Part shown: one piece after another, positions 1 through 6,343 of the stretch
Layout: every line of letters begins with the position of its first letter
How positions within the stretch are numbered: the first letter of the stretch is position 1
Source of the DNA: Planctomycetota bacterium
Lineage (GTDB): Bacteria > Planctomycetota > Phycisphaerae > SM23-33
Reading direction: 5' to 3'
Length of the DNA: 44,937 nucleotides
Assembly: GCA_029553505.1 (NCBI GenBank)
Contig: JAKPKY010000205.1
Coordinates: 1-44,937 of the forward strand
Notes under the pieces: model-generated
The model's database searches: none
What the model saw: only the letters and a program-made list of their open reading frames with translations
Told to the model about the DNA's origin: nothing
Position numbers and translations under genes: made by a program

Positions 1-1279
1 GTTCGGGTTTCGGTTCCGGCGCGGGTTCTTCCTTGGGCTCCGCCGGTTCCAAACGGTGCGTCGGGCGGTACGGTTTGACCACCGGCTTGGGCGCGCCGGG
101 CAGCGCGGCGCCCTCGCTCAGGACGACGACCTGCTCGGCCTGCACCACGTACAGCCCGAGGCGCTTGTCGTACTTGGACCCGCCGAAGAGTCCGACGTTC
201 TTCCCGACGTAGTTCTCCAGGTCGAACGCGGGCGAGGCCGACTGCGTGTAGGCCACGATCCGGAACGTCTCCGGATCGCGGACGAGGTAGCGCTGCGGCG
301 TGTCGCTGTCGCCGGTGAAGACCTCGCTGCGGGCCAGCACGCCCTGTGCGGCGTAGCGTGCCGGCTGGCTCGTGGCGGCCTGCACTTCGAGCTTGGCCCG
401 TTCCAGTTCGAGGCGGCGCTGCTCTTCCTCGGCGGACTTGACCAGCCCGCTGACGGCCTCGACGCTCTTGCGCCGCGCGACGGCTTCGGCGAGGAACGCC
501 ACGCGGGCGTCGGTGTATTTCTTCAGGTCCGGCGTCTTGGCGCCGAGGGCCTTGTATTTGCCGATGAGCGTGTCGTAATCGCGCTGGGCGGCGGGCTTCT
601 TGTACTCGGCGAGAAGGTCCTTCTCGAGCGCCTGGAAGTCGGCGACGGCCTTGGCCACCACATCGGACGTGTCGGGCACGGCGCGGCGGGCCGGGGCGGT
701 CGTCACGGTCCGCGCGGGGCGCGTGGTCGTCGCGGCGACGGGGGGTGTTTCGGCGGGCGTCGCGCCGGCGCCGGTTGGCGTGGCGGCCGCGCCGCCCGAC
801 AGCGGCGACACGAAGTCGGAGTGCACGTAGTAGTACGCGCCGCGCGGGGAGGCGATCTTGTAGAAATTGCCCACCTCGCCGGTCACGCGGACGCGCACGC
901 CTTTCTTCAGCGAGCCCTGCGCCGTCCAGAAGTCGCTCGCCCGCAGGTCGCCCGCGGCGTAGACGCGCACCTTGTCCTGGGTGACGGTGCCCGCGGCGCC
1001 GTCCGGATCGACGGTGAGGTATTCCTTCGCGATCACGCTGAAGGCGCCGGGCGGCGGGAGAATCTTCAGCCAGTCGCCCACCTTCCCGACCACCGTCACC
1101 TGCGCGGGGGCGGACAGTTTCGTGCACGGATAGGCGGCGCCGGTGATGGCCGGCCCGCAACGCACGTGGACGTTGTCCCCCTTGATCACGCCGATGTATT
1201 GCCCGCCGGTGTCGCTCTGGGCGAAGCACGGCAACGAGAGCCCAAGCACGCACAGCAGGAGAATCGCCCGTCTTTCCAT
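1..1279 (-). CDS. Secreted SH3-like domain protein (3' end outside window)
   Basis: The frame is open from the ATG at 1279 to the window edge, giving about 426 residues without a stop. Residues 1-21 look like a signal peptide (MERRAILLLCVLGLSLPCFA), so export is expected. Two bacterial SH3-like modules follow, at about 28-85 and 90-150. The first starts IKGDNVHVRCGP and contains VGDWLKI; the second contains GNFYKIASPRG. Next come a Thr/Ala/Pro-rich linker, a charged helical stretch (about 190-300) and a third beta-rich region with LVRDPETFRI. Such SH3 modules usually bind cell-wall or protein ligands; the role here is unknown. An AAGGAG ribosome binding site precedes the ATG by 8 bases. Confidence 0.8.
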   Translation of the reverse strand, partial: MERRAILLLCVLGLSLPCFAQSDTGGQYIGVIKGDNVHVRCGPAITGAAYPCTKLSAPAQVTVVGKVGDWLKILPPPGAFSVIAKEYLTVDPDGAAGTVTQDKVRVYAAGDLRASDFWTAQGSLKKGVRVRVTGEVGNFYKIASPRGAYYYVHSDFVSPLSGGAAATPTGAGATPAETPPVAATTTRPARTVTTAPARRAVPDTSDVVAKAVADFQALEKDLLAEYKKPAAQRDYDTLIGKYKALGAKTPDLKKYTDARVAFLAEAVARRKSVEAVSGLVKSAEEEQRRLELERAKLEVQAATSQPARYAAQGVLARSEVFTGDSDTPQRYLVRDPETFRIVAYTQSASPAFDLENYVGKNVGLFGGSKYDKRLGLYVVQAEQVVVLSEGAALPGAPKPVVKPYRPTHRLEPAEPKEEPAPEPKPE

Positions 1280-1330
1280 GACAAAACTCCTTCTATTGAA
1301 GGGTTGGGATTGCCTGCAAACCTGACAGGG

Positions 1331-1359
1331 ACGTTAGCATGTTGCGCCGGGCGTGTCAA
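1331..1359 (-). promoter_or_regulatory. Sigma70-like promoter of the SH3 protein gene
   Basis: On the minus strand TTGACA (1359-1354) is followed after exactly 17 bases by TAACGT (1336-1331). The predicted transcript starts near 1324, about 45 bases before the ATG at 1279. Confidence 0.6.
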
Positions 1360-1381
1360 TAATCCCGCGGAGGAGTGAAAA

Positions 1382-1455
1382 ACCGGAGACCGGGAATCAA
1401 GAACCGGGGACCGAAGGCGGGAGTCCGGGTTCCCGCTTCCTGGTTCCTTCTTCGG
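1382..1455. repeat. Degenerate heptamer array 1
   Basis: The spacer after the histidine kinase gene divides into consecutive 7-mers in one phase: ACCGGAG, ACCGGGA, ATCAAGA, ACCGGGG, ACCGAAG, GCGGGAG, TCCGGGT, TCCCGCT, TCCTGGT, TCCTTCT. Most units begin ACC or TCC. The array stops at the kinase stop codon. Similar arrays occur at 4436, 5058 and 6012. Confidence 0.7.
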
Positions 1456-2223
1456 TCAGCAGGGCAGGCGGACGGTGAAGGCCGCGCCTTCGCCCAGCGT
1501 GCTTTCCAGGTGAATCTGCCCGCCCAGTTCCGTGACGATCTCGCGGCAGATGGCCAGGCCCAGGCCGTGACCGGCGGTTTCGCTCTCGGACGACGGACGG
1601 GTCGTGAAGAACGGCTCGAACACGCGCTGGAGATTCTCCGGCGCGATGCCTACCCCCGTGTCGCGGACGCTCAGCACCAGATGGGCCGCGCCGCGCCGCG
1701 CCGAAACGCTGATCTTGCGAGGCGACGGTTTTTCCAGCACGGCCGACCGCGCGTTGATCAGCAGGTTCAGCAGCACCTGCTGGAATTCCACCGGGCGCAG
1801 GCGGACGACCAACTCGGGCGCGACGTCGAGTTCCAGTTCGATGCCGTCCTTGGCGGGCTCGCGCGCCATGGCCGCCAGCGTCTCGGAAACCAGCTCGCGC
1901 ACGTTCACGTCGCGCGCCGCCGACGCGCCTCCGGCCGCCAGGCCCAGGATCGCCCGGCAGATGTGCTGGCACTTGCTTCCGCCCTCGTCGGCGCGGGCGA
2001 TCGCCTTGCCCACCAGCGCGGGGTTGCTCCGCGCCAGGCGCGCGTAGTTGATGATGGGCGTCAGGAGATTGTTGAACTCGTGGGCGACCATGGCGGTCAT
2101 GGTTCCGACGGCCGCAAGACGCTGCGCCTGCCGCAACTGCCCGCGCAGGGCGTCCACCTCGCGGCGGAGCTGCTCGAGCTGGTCAGTGTGCGTCTGCCTG
2201 GTCTGGGTAGCCAGCGATGTCAT
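1456..2223 (-). CDS. Soluble sensor histidine kinase (NtrB/HisKA type)
   Basis: This 255-residue cytoplasmic histidine kinase has no membrane segment and no recognisable sensory domain. A coiled coil (TDQLEQLRREVDALRGQLRQ) leads into the HisKA helix with the phospho-acceptor His in VAHEFNNLLTPI. The ATPase domain shows the N box (LLNLLINARSAV), G1 box (VRDTGVGI), F box (FEPFFTT) and G2 box (GHGLGLAI). The start at 2223 is chosen because GGAGG lies about 10 bases upstream; an in-frame ATG at 2283 would add 20 residues. Without its own sensor it probably reads signals through a partner. No response regulator is adjacent. Its gene is separated from the SH3 gene downstream by the heptamer array and a separate promoter. 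Confidence 0.88.
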   Translation of the reverse strand: MTSLATQTRQTHTDQLEQLRREVDALRGQLRQAQRLAAVGTMTAMVAHEFNNLLTPIINYARLARSNPALVGKAIARADEGGSKCQHICRAILGLAAGGASAARDVNVRELVSETLAAMAREPAKDGIELELDVAPELVVRLRPVEFQQVLLNLLINARSAVLEKPSPRKISVSARRGAAHLVLSVRDTGVGIAPENLQRVFEPFFTTRPSSESETAGHGLGLAICREIVTELGGQIHLESTLGEGAAFTVRLPC

Positions 2224-2374
2224 CGTCGTGGTGCCTCCGGCGCCGGCCCCGTCCGGCGAAAAGACAGAAATTGCCGTTTCCATCTGTTACATCGGAAAAA
2301 CCCCCACCGAACTTGAAAGCGTTTGCCTGACGGGGCGATTGTCCCCAGCGCTGGCGTGGCGGCGGGTCGGCGCG

Positions 2375-2380
2375 TATAAT
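2375..2380 (+). promoter_or_regulatory. -10 box upstream of the UPF0104-type gene
   Basis: A perfect TATAAT lies 28 bases before the ATG at 2409. No good -35 hexamer is visible at 16-18 bases. AAGGGA (2391-2396) may be the ribosome binding site, though its spacing of 12 is long. Confidence 0.45.
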
Positions 2381-2408
2381 CCCGCCCGGAAAGGGATTGG
2401 AATCTCCG

Positions 2409-3626
2409 ATGCGCAGGAAGCTTCGAAAAACGCTGCTGCTGGTCGTCAAGATCGCCGTGGGCGTCGTGCTGCTTGGGTGGGTGTTGAACAAGGCCAACTG
2501 GCACGATTACGTCATCACCGCCGACCAGACGCGCACCTGCCGCTACCTCGGGTCCGTCCAGGACCGGCCGGACCTGCTCCGTGTCGACGTCGGCACGTTC
2601 TGGAGCCCCCGCGAGGAAACCCGTCCCGCGGACCAGTTCAAGCGCGACGGTGACGAAATCATCCATCCCGGTTTCGCCACGAGCATCCGCAACATCAATC
2701 GCCCGTTGCTGGCCTGCGCGGTGGCGGGGTTCCTCGTGTCGGTGCTGCTGGCCGCGTTCCGCTGGTGGTACCTGCTGCGGATCCAGCGCATCCGCATCCG
2801 CTGGTGGGAATCACTCCGCCTGACCGTCCTGGGGCAGTTCTTCAACACCGTCGTCCCCGGAACGGTCGGAGGCGACGTCATCAAGGCGTACTACGTCGCC
2901 AAGCACACCGACCGGAAGGCGGCCGTCCTCATCAGCATCTTCGTCGATCGCGTGATGGGCATGGCCGAGTTGACGCTGCTGGCGGCCGTCATGATCGCCG
3001 TCGTCTTTGTCGGCGGGTTGCCCGGCGCCGAGCAACTCCGCGACCCCGCCGTGTCCGTCGCCGTCGTCATTCTCGTCGTCCTGGTCACGCTGGCGCTGCT
3101 GCTGAGCCGCCGCCTGCGCAAGGCGCTGCACCTCCAGAAGCTCTACCAGCGCCTGCCGATCGCGCACCACTTCGCCGCCGCCGGCGACGCGGCCGCCCTC
3201 TACCGCAAGCGCTACAAGGCCCTCCTCCAGGCGCTGCTGATCACCTTCGGGGCGCACGTCTGCTGGGTGGGCTCCATCGCGCTGCTGGGCATGAGCCTGG
3301 ACATCCAGACGCTGTGGTACAAGTACTTCGTCTACATCCCGCTGATCTACATCATCGGGGCCATCCCCATCAGCGTCGGCGGGCTCGGATGGGTCGAGGG
3401 GCTCTACGTCTACTACTTCGCCGGGGCCAACGCCAGCAAGGTCTTCGCCCTGGCGCTGCTGGCGAGGCTGATTCCCATCTTCTGGTCGCTACCGGGCATT
3501 CTCGTCGCCGTCACCGGGCCCAAGCTGCCCAAGACCGAGCAGATGCGCTCCGAACTCGGAATGGACGACGCCCCGACCGACGGCGGCAACGCTCAAGTCC
3601 AGCCGAAAAACTGCCGAAGTGAATAA
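2409..3626 (+). CDS. UPF0104 / lysylphosphatidylglycerol-synthase TM-region family membrane protein
   Basis: This is a polytopic inner-membrane protein of 405 residues. The pattern is typical of the flippase-like UPF0104 family (the AglD/MprF transmembrane region): a first TM helix (LLLVVKIAVGVVLLGWVL), FFNTVVPGTVGGDVIKAYYVAK, VDRVMGMAELTLL, and late helices containing IPISVGGLGWVEGLYVYYF. Known members act in lipid-linked sugar or aminoacyl-lipid handling; the substrate here cannot be told. An extra polar segment of about 60 residues sits between TM1 and TM2. The ATG at 2409 is preferred over an in-frame TTG at 2397, which would directly abut the AAGGGA. The PilZ gene follows with a 53-base gap, probably in the same operon. 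Confidence 0.85.
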   Translation: MRRKLRKTLLLVVKIAVGVVLLGWVLNKANWHDYVITADQTRTCRYLGSVQDRPDLLRVDVGTFWSPREETRPADQFKRDGDEIIHPGFATSIRNINRPLLACAVAGFLVSVLLAAFRWWYLLRIQRIRIRWWESLRLTVLGQFFNTVVPGTVGGDVIKAYYVAKHTDRKAAVLISIFVDRVMGMAELTLLAAVMIAVVFVGGLPGAEQLRDPAVSVAVVILVVLVTLALLLSRRLRKALHLQKLYQRLPIAHHFAAAGDAAALYRKRYKALLQALLITFGAHVCWVGSIALLGMSLDIQTLWYKYFVYIPLIYIIGAIPISVGGLGWVEGLYVYYFAGANASKVFALALLARLIPIFWSLPGILVAVTGPKLPKTEQMRSELGMDDAPTDGGNAQVQPKNCRSE

Positions 3627-3679
3627 TGACGCGCGACTTGTGTTTTCGCGCGCCGTTGCGAGCCAGTAAGGATTTCGCC

Positions 3680-4435
3680 ATGTTGCGCACACTGGACAAT
3701 CGGCAGACGCGAGAGACGCTGCGGCAGGCCGTGGATCGTCACGTCCCGGCGACACTCACTTTCCGCCAGGAAAACCACTGGGCCACCCTCCACAGCCGCG
3801 TCCTGGCCATGACTGAAACCTGCCTGCTGCTGGAACTGCCTGCCCCCGAAGCCGGCGTCGTCCTGCCCAGACCTCGCGTGGGCGACGACCTCGGCGTGAG
3901 TTTCAAGCTCAAGCATTACAAGCACATGTTCGCCTCGCCCGTCCGCTCGATCGAGCAGATGAATTACGAGGGCGTGCAGATCGAGGCGGTCTACGCCGCC
4001 TGCCCGGGCTCCCTCCAGCGGCTCCAACGCCGCGCTTACAACCGCGTGAACGTGCCCGAGGGGCGGATCGTCCGGGCGGCGTTCTGGCTGGGAAGCAAGG
4101 AGGACGAGCCCTCCGGAACCAGCCCGGAAAATCCGGTCTGGTCGGGGCGGATCGTGGACCTCAGCGCCGGCGGATTCCAGGCGCGGATCGAGGGCGACGC
4201 CTCCTCCAGCCTCGAGGAAGGCGCCCTGGTGGGCGTGCGGCTGGCCTTCGGGCCCGCGCGGGAAACCGTCTACGTCGACGCCCAGTTCCGCCACGTCCAG
4301 ATCGAGGGCGAAAACGCCATCATGGGCTTCCAGTTCGTCGGGCTCGCCTACGGGCCGGAAGGACGACACGCCATCGACCTCATCGCCGCCAAGGTGGCTG
4401 AGTTCCAGTCCCTCACCGGGCAGGAAGCGTCGTGA
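3680..4435 (+). CDS. PilZ-domain protein (YcgR-like layout)
   Basis: The protein has 251 residues. The N-terminal half (about 20-105) is a beta-rich domain like the YcgR-N/PilZN module. The C-terminal half is PilZ, with both c-di-GMP-binding motifs intact: RxxxR at R118-R122 (RRAYNRVNV) and DxSxxG at D160-G165 (DLSAGG). It should therefore bind c-di-GMP; the output is unknown. The ATG at 3680 is chosen because TAAGGA lies 8 bases upstream. The frame is open back to 3626, but that stretch has no ribosome binding site. Co-transcription with the UPF0104-type gene would link c-di-GMP to envelope functions. Confidence 0.88.
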   Translation: MLRTLDNRQTRETLRQAVDRHVPATLTFRQENHWATLHSRVLAMTETCLLLELPAPEAGVVLPRPRVGDDLGVSFKLKHYKHMFASPVRSIEQMNYEGVQIEAVYAACPGSLQRLQRRAYNRVNVPEGRIVRAAFWLGSKEDEPSGTSPENPVWSGRIVDLSAGGFQARIEGDASSSLEEGALVGVRLAFGPARETVYVDAQFRHVQIEGENAIMGFQFVGLAYGPEGRHAIDLIAAKVAEFQSLTGQEAS

Positions 4436-4498
4436 CCGGTAACCAGTAGCCGGTAGCCAGTAGCCGGCAATCCCCGCCTCACGGTCCTCGGTCCTTCT
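4436..4498. repeat. Degenerate heptamer array 2
   Basis: Directly after the PilZ stop codon come nine in-phase 7-mers: CCGGTAA, CCAGTAG, CCGGTAG, CCAGTAG, CCGGCAA, TCCCCGC, CTCACGG, TCCTCGG, TCCTTCT. The first five share the CCxGTAG pattern of array 4; the last ones resemble units of arrays 1 and 3. Confidence 0.75.
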
Positions 4499-4505
4499 TG
4501 CCGCA

Positions 4506-4534
4506 TTGCATCGGGCAGCCGGGGCGGGTAGCAT
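4506..4534 (+). promoter_or_regulatory. Promoter of the alkyltransferase gene, near-leaderless
   Basis: TTGCAT (4506-4511), 17 bases, TAGCAT (4529-4534). A start site about 7 bases after the -10 would fall at 4541, two bases before the ATG at 4543. No ribosome binding site is present. Confidence 0.5.
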
Positions 4535-4542
4535 CCTTCCCC

Positions 4543-5073
4543 ATGTCCACCCGGAACGAGAAACTGGCGTATGCCGCCTGGCCGACGGCATGGGGACCGA
4601 TGGGCGGCGTGTGGGGGCCCAAGGGCCTGCGGCGGGTCGTCCTGCCGCATTACCAGATGGACCAGCTCCTGGAGCTTCTTTCGTGGGAGCACGCCGGCGC
4701 CGTCCGCGACGAGACGCCGTTCGAGCAATTTATCGCCGCCAGCCGCGAATACTTCAACGCCCGCCGCGTGGATTTCTCAGACATCGAGTGCGACCTGCCC
4801 GGCGAGCAGACCTTCGCGGGCAAGGTGCTCCATGCCTGCCGGCGGATCGCCTACGCCCAGACGCGCAGCTACTCCAGCCTGGCGATGGAAATCGGGCGCG
4901 AGGACGCCGCCCGCGCCGTCGCGACCGCCCTGGGCAAAAACCCCATCCCCCTGGTCGTTCCCTGCCATCGCGTGACCTACGCCGACGGAAATCCCGGCGG
5001 TTTCTCCGCGGCCGGCGGCGTGGCCCTCAAACAGCGAATGCTCGACCTGGAGCGGAAGACCGGGAACCGGTGA
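4543..5073 (+). CDS. ogt: Methylated-DNA--protein-cysteine S-methyltransferase
   Basis: This 176-residue protein removes alkyl groups from O6-alkylguanine in DNA by irreversible transfer to a cysteine. The signature PCHRV with the acceptor Cys at about residue 141 is intact, preceded by ALGKNPIPLVV and followed by NPGGFSAAGGVALKQRML. The DNA-binding region contains ARRIAYAQTRSYSSLA-like sequence (ACRRIAYAQTRSYSSLAMEI). An N-terminal domain of about 70 residues is present, as in Ogt/MGMT proteins, so this is not an ATL-type short form. The ATG at 4543 is supported by the promoter two bases upstream of it. Its last codons and stop run into heptamer array 3. Confidence 0.93.
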   Translation: MSTRNEKLAYAAWPTAWGPMGGVWGPKGLRRVVLPHYQMDQLLELLSWEHAGAVRDETPFEQFIAASREYFNARRVDFSDIECDLPGEQTFAGKVLHACRRIAYAQTRSYSSLAMEIGREDAARAVATALGKNPIPLVVPCHRVTYADGNPGGFSAAGGVALKQRMLDLERKTGNR

Positions 5074-5244
5074 CCGATTTTTGTATCCGGGAACTGGGGA
5101 ACACGGAACCCGAAATCCCGGCGCGCCGGGCTTCTGTCTTTCCTGGTTCCTTGTTCCTTTGTTCCGGGATACTACGTTTCCGGGACTCGGGACCAGGGTC
5201 TTGGGACTCGGTTTCCCTCAGTCCTCACGCCTCAGTCCTCGGTC
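5058..5244. repeat. Degenerate heptamer array 3 (longest)
   Basis: About 26 consecutive 7-mers fill the gap between the convergent alkyltransferase and esterase genes and include the alkyltransferase stop. Readable blocks are GAACCGG, TGACCGA; ATCCGGG, AACTGGG, GAACACG, GAACCCG; TCCTGGT, TCCTTGT, TCCTTTG, TTCCGGG; GGACTCG, GGACCAG, GGTCTTG, GGACTCG; and TCAGTCC, TCACGCC, TCAGTCC, TCGGTCT. Unit sequence drifts along the array but the 7-base phase is kept. Confidence 0.75.
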
Positions 5245-5994
5245 TCACGGTTTCTTCATCGCCTTCCTCACGAACGCCAGCGTCTCGCGGATGTGGATGT
5301 CCCAGTAATCCCAACTGTGTCCGCCGGGGTGCTCGGCGTATTCGTGGGCGAGGCCCAGCTTGTCCAGGTGGGTGTGGAAGGCGCGGTTGCTCGCCAGCAG
5401 CCAGTCGTCCAGCCCGCAGTCGAACCGCAGGGCGGGCCTGCGGCGCCGGGTCTTGCAGGCAGCCGCCAGTCGGAACACGTCGTAGTCCTTCGGGCGGACG
5501 GCCTGGTTGAGGAACGTCACGTCCTCCTTGCCCTGGACCCACTGGCGTTTCTCGTGGGCGAAGAGGAACGCCCCCGAATGCGCCGCGCCCGCGCAGAAAA
5601 GGTCCGGATGTTTCAGGGCGAGCATCATCGCGCCGTATCCGCCCATGCTGAGGCCTGCGACGGCCCGGCCTCGCGCCGCGGCGATCGTCGGGAACACGCG
5701 ATCGACGAACCCGACGACGTCCTTGACGATGTGGTCCTCGTACGCCCGCCCGCCGGGGCGCGGGTCGTTGACGTAGAAGCTCCGCCCGCCGTCGGGCATG
5801 ACGACGATCAGCGGAAGGTCCTCCACGTACCGCTCGATGCTCGTCTGGCGTCGCCAGCGGGTGCAGTCGTCGCTCAGGCCGTGCAGCAGGTACAGCACCG
5901 GAAACGGTCCGGACCCGCTGTTGGGAACGATCACGTCCATCGACGTGTGCTTGCCGATCGACTGCCCGGAGAACTTCACCTCGCAAAAGGCCAT
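5245..5994 (-). CDS. Esterase D / S-formylglutathione-hydrolase-like alpha/beta hydrolase
   Basis: This 249-residue alpha/beta hydrolase is of the putative-esterase family (EstA/FrmB-like). The nucleophile elbow GLSMGGYGAMM places the Ser at residue 116. The acid is in CGLDDWLL (about D196) and the His in PGGHSWDYW (H226), so the triad is complete. YLLHGLSDD supplies the oxyanion-hole region. No signal peptide is seen, so it is probably cytoplasmic. Family members hydrolyse acetyl esters or S-formylglutathione; the substrate is not deducible. The ATG at 5994 has AAGGAG five bases upstream. The gene stands alone, flanked on both sides by heptamer arrays. Confidence 0.9.
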   Translation of the reverse strand: MAFCEVKFSGQSIGKHTSMDVIVPNSGSGPFPVLYLLHGLSDDCTRWRRQTSIERYVEDLPLIVVMPDGGRSFYVNDPRPGGRAYEDHIVKDVVGFVDRVFPTIAAARGRAVAGLSMGGYGAMMLALKHPDLFCAGAAHSGAFLFAHEKRQWVQGKEDVTFLNQAVRPKDYDVFRLAAACKTRRRRPALRFDCGLDDWLLASNRAFHTHLDKLGLAHEYAEHPGGHSWDYWDIHIRETLAFVRKAMKKP

Positions 5995-6011
5995 GGGAAC
6001 TCCTTGGATTG

Positions 6012-6074
6012 GTAGTCAGTAACCAGTAGCCAGTAGCCAGTAGCCAGTAGTCAGTAGCCAGTAGTCAGTAACCG
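6012..6074. repeat. Heptamer array 4 (most regular)
   Basis: Nine tandem 7-mers of consensus GTAGCCA: GTAGTCA, GTAACCA, GTAGCCA three times, GTAGTCA, GTAGCCA, GTAGTCA, GTAACCG. It lies 17 bases upstream of the esterase start codon, inside its expected leader or promoter region. Confidence 0.9.
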
Positions 6075-6100
6075 ATGCTGTCTGATAATTGCTTTTCTAA

Positions 6101-6186
6101 GCCCGAAGGGCGTTTGATGAATAGCCACGGGCGCGAGCCCGTGGAAGACGGCATATTACACGCGGAGTCCCGAAGGGACGATTGAA
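6101..6186. repeat. REP-like composite: two CCGAAGGG hairpins flanking a GCGA-loop hairpin
   Basis: GCCCGAAGGGC (6101-6111) followed by GTTTGA, and GTCCCGAAGGGAC (6167-6179) followed by GATTGA, form related short hairpins in direct orientation. Between them CCACGGGC (6125-6132) pairs perfectly with GCCCGTGG (6137-6144) across a GCGA tetraloop. A 13-base copy of the outer hairpin (GTCCC/GGGAC) recurs in the palindrome at 39393-39495. Confidence 0.65.
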
Positions 6187-6188
6187 AT

Positions 6189-6210
6189 CCTTCGACAAGC
6201 TCAGGGCAAC
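6189..6210. repeat. Copy of the widespread CTTCGACAAGCTCAGG motif
   Basis: The sequence CTTCGACAAGCTCAGG followed by GCAAC abuts the REP-like composite. This motif is familiar as a dispersed intergenic repeat in many environmental genomes. Its function is unknown to me. Confidence 0.5.
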
Positions 6211-6218
6211 GACGAGAT

Positions 6219-6247
6219 TTGCCCCCGGCGGGGCGGTCTGGTATGCT
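6219..6247 (+). promoter_or_regulatory. Sigma70-like promoter of the aconitase gene
   Basis: TTGCCC (6219-6224), 17 bases, TATGCT (6242-6247). Transcription would start near 6254, giving a 5' leader of about 90 bases that includes the hairpin at 6272-6291. Confidence 0.5.
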
Positions 6248-6271
6248 GAGCGAACTGATGCATTCAACAAG

Positions 6272-6291
6272 CCCCCGCTGTCAAGCGGGGG
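6272..6291 (+). promoter_or_regulatory. Strong hairpin in the aconitase mRNA leader
   Basis: CCCCCGCT pairs perfectly with AGCGGGGG across the loop GTCA (8 bp, nearly all G-C). It is either another REP-type insertion or a structure that affects expression. No U-tract follows, so it is not an obvious terminator. Confidence 0.55.
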
Positions 6292-6343
6292 TGGGAAGGC
6301 AATGAGGCGCCTTGCGTTCGGGCGCCAGACTGAAGGAACCACC

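Noticed and set aside
56-1378. 440-codon plus-strand open frame
   Set aside because: It is antisense to the SH3 protein, which has a signal peptide, domains, a ribosome binding site and a promoter.
6012-6074. Possible CRISPR array
   Set aside because: The unit is 7 bases with no spacers and no cas genes are near.
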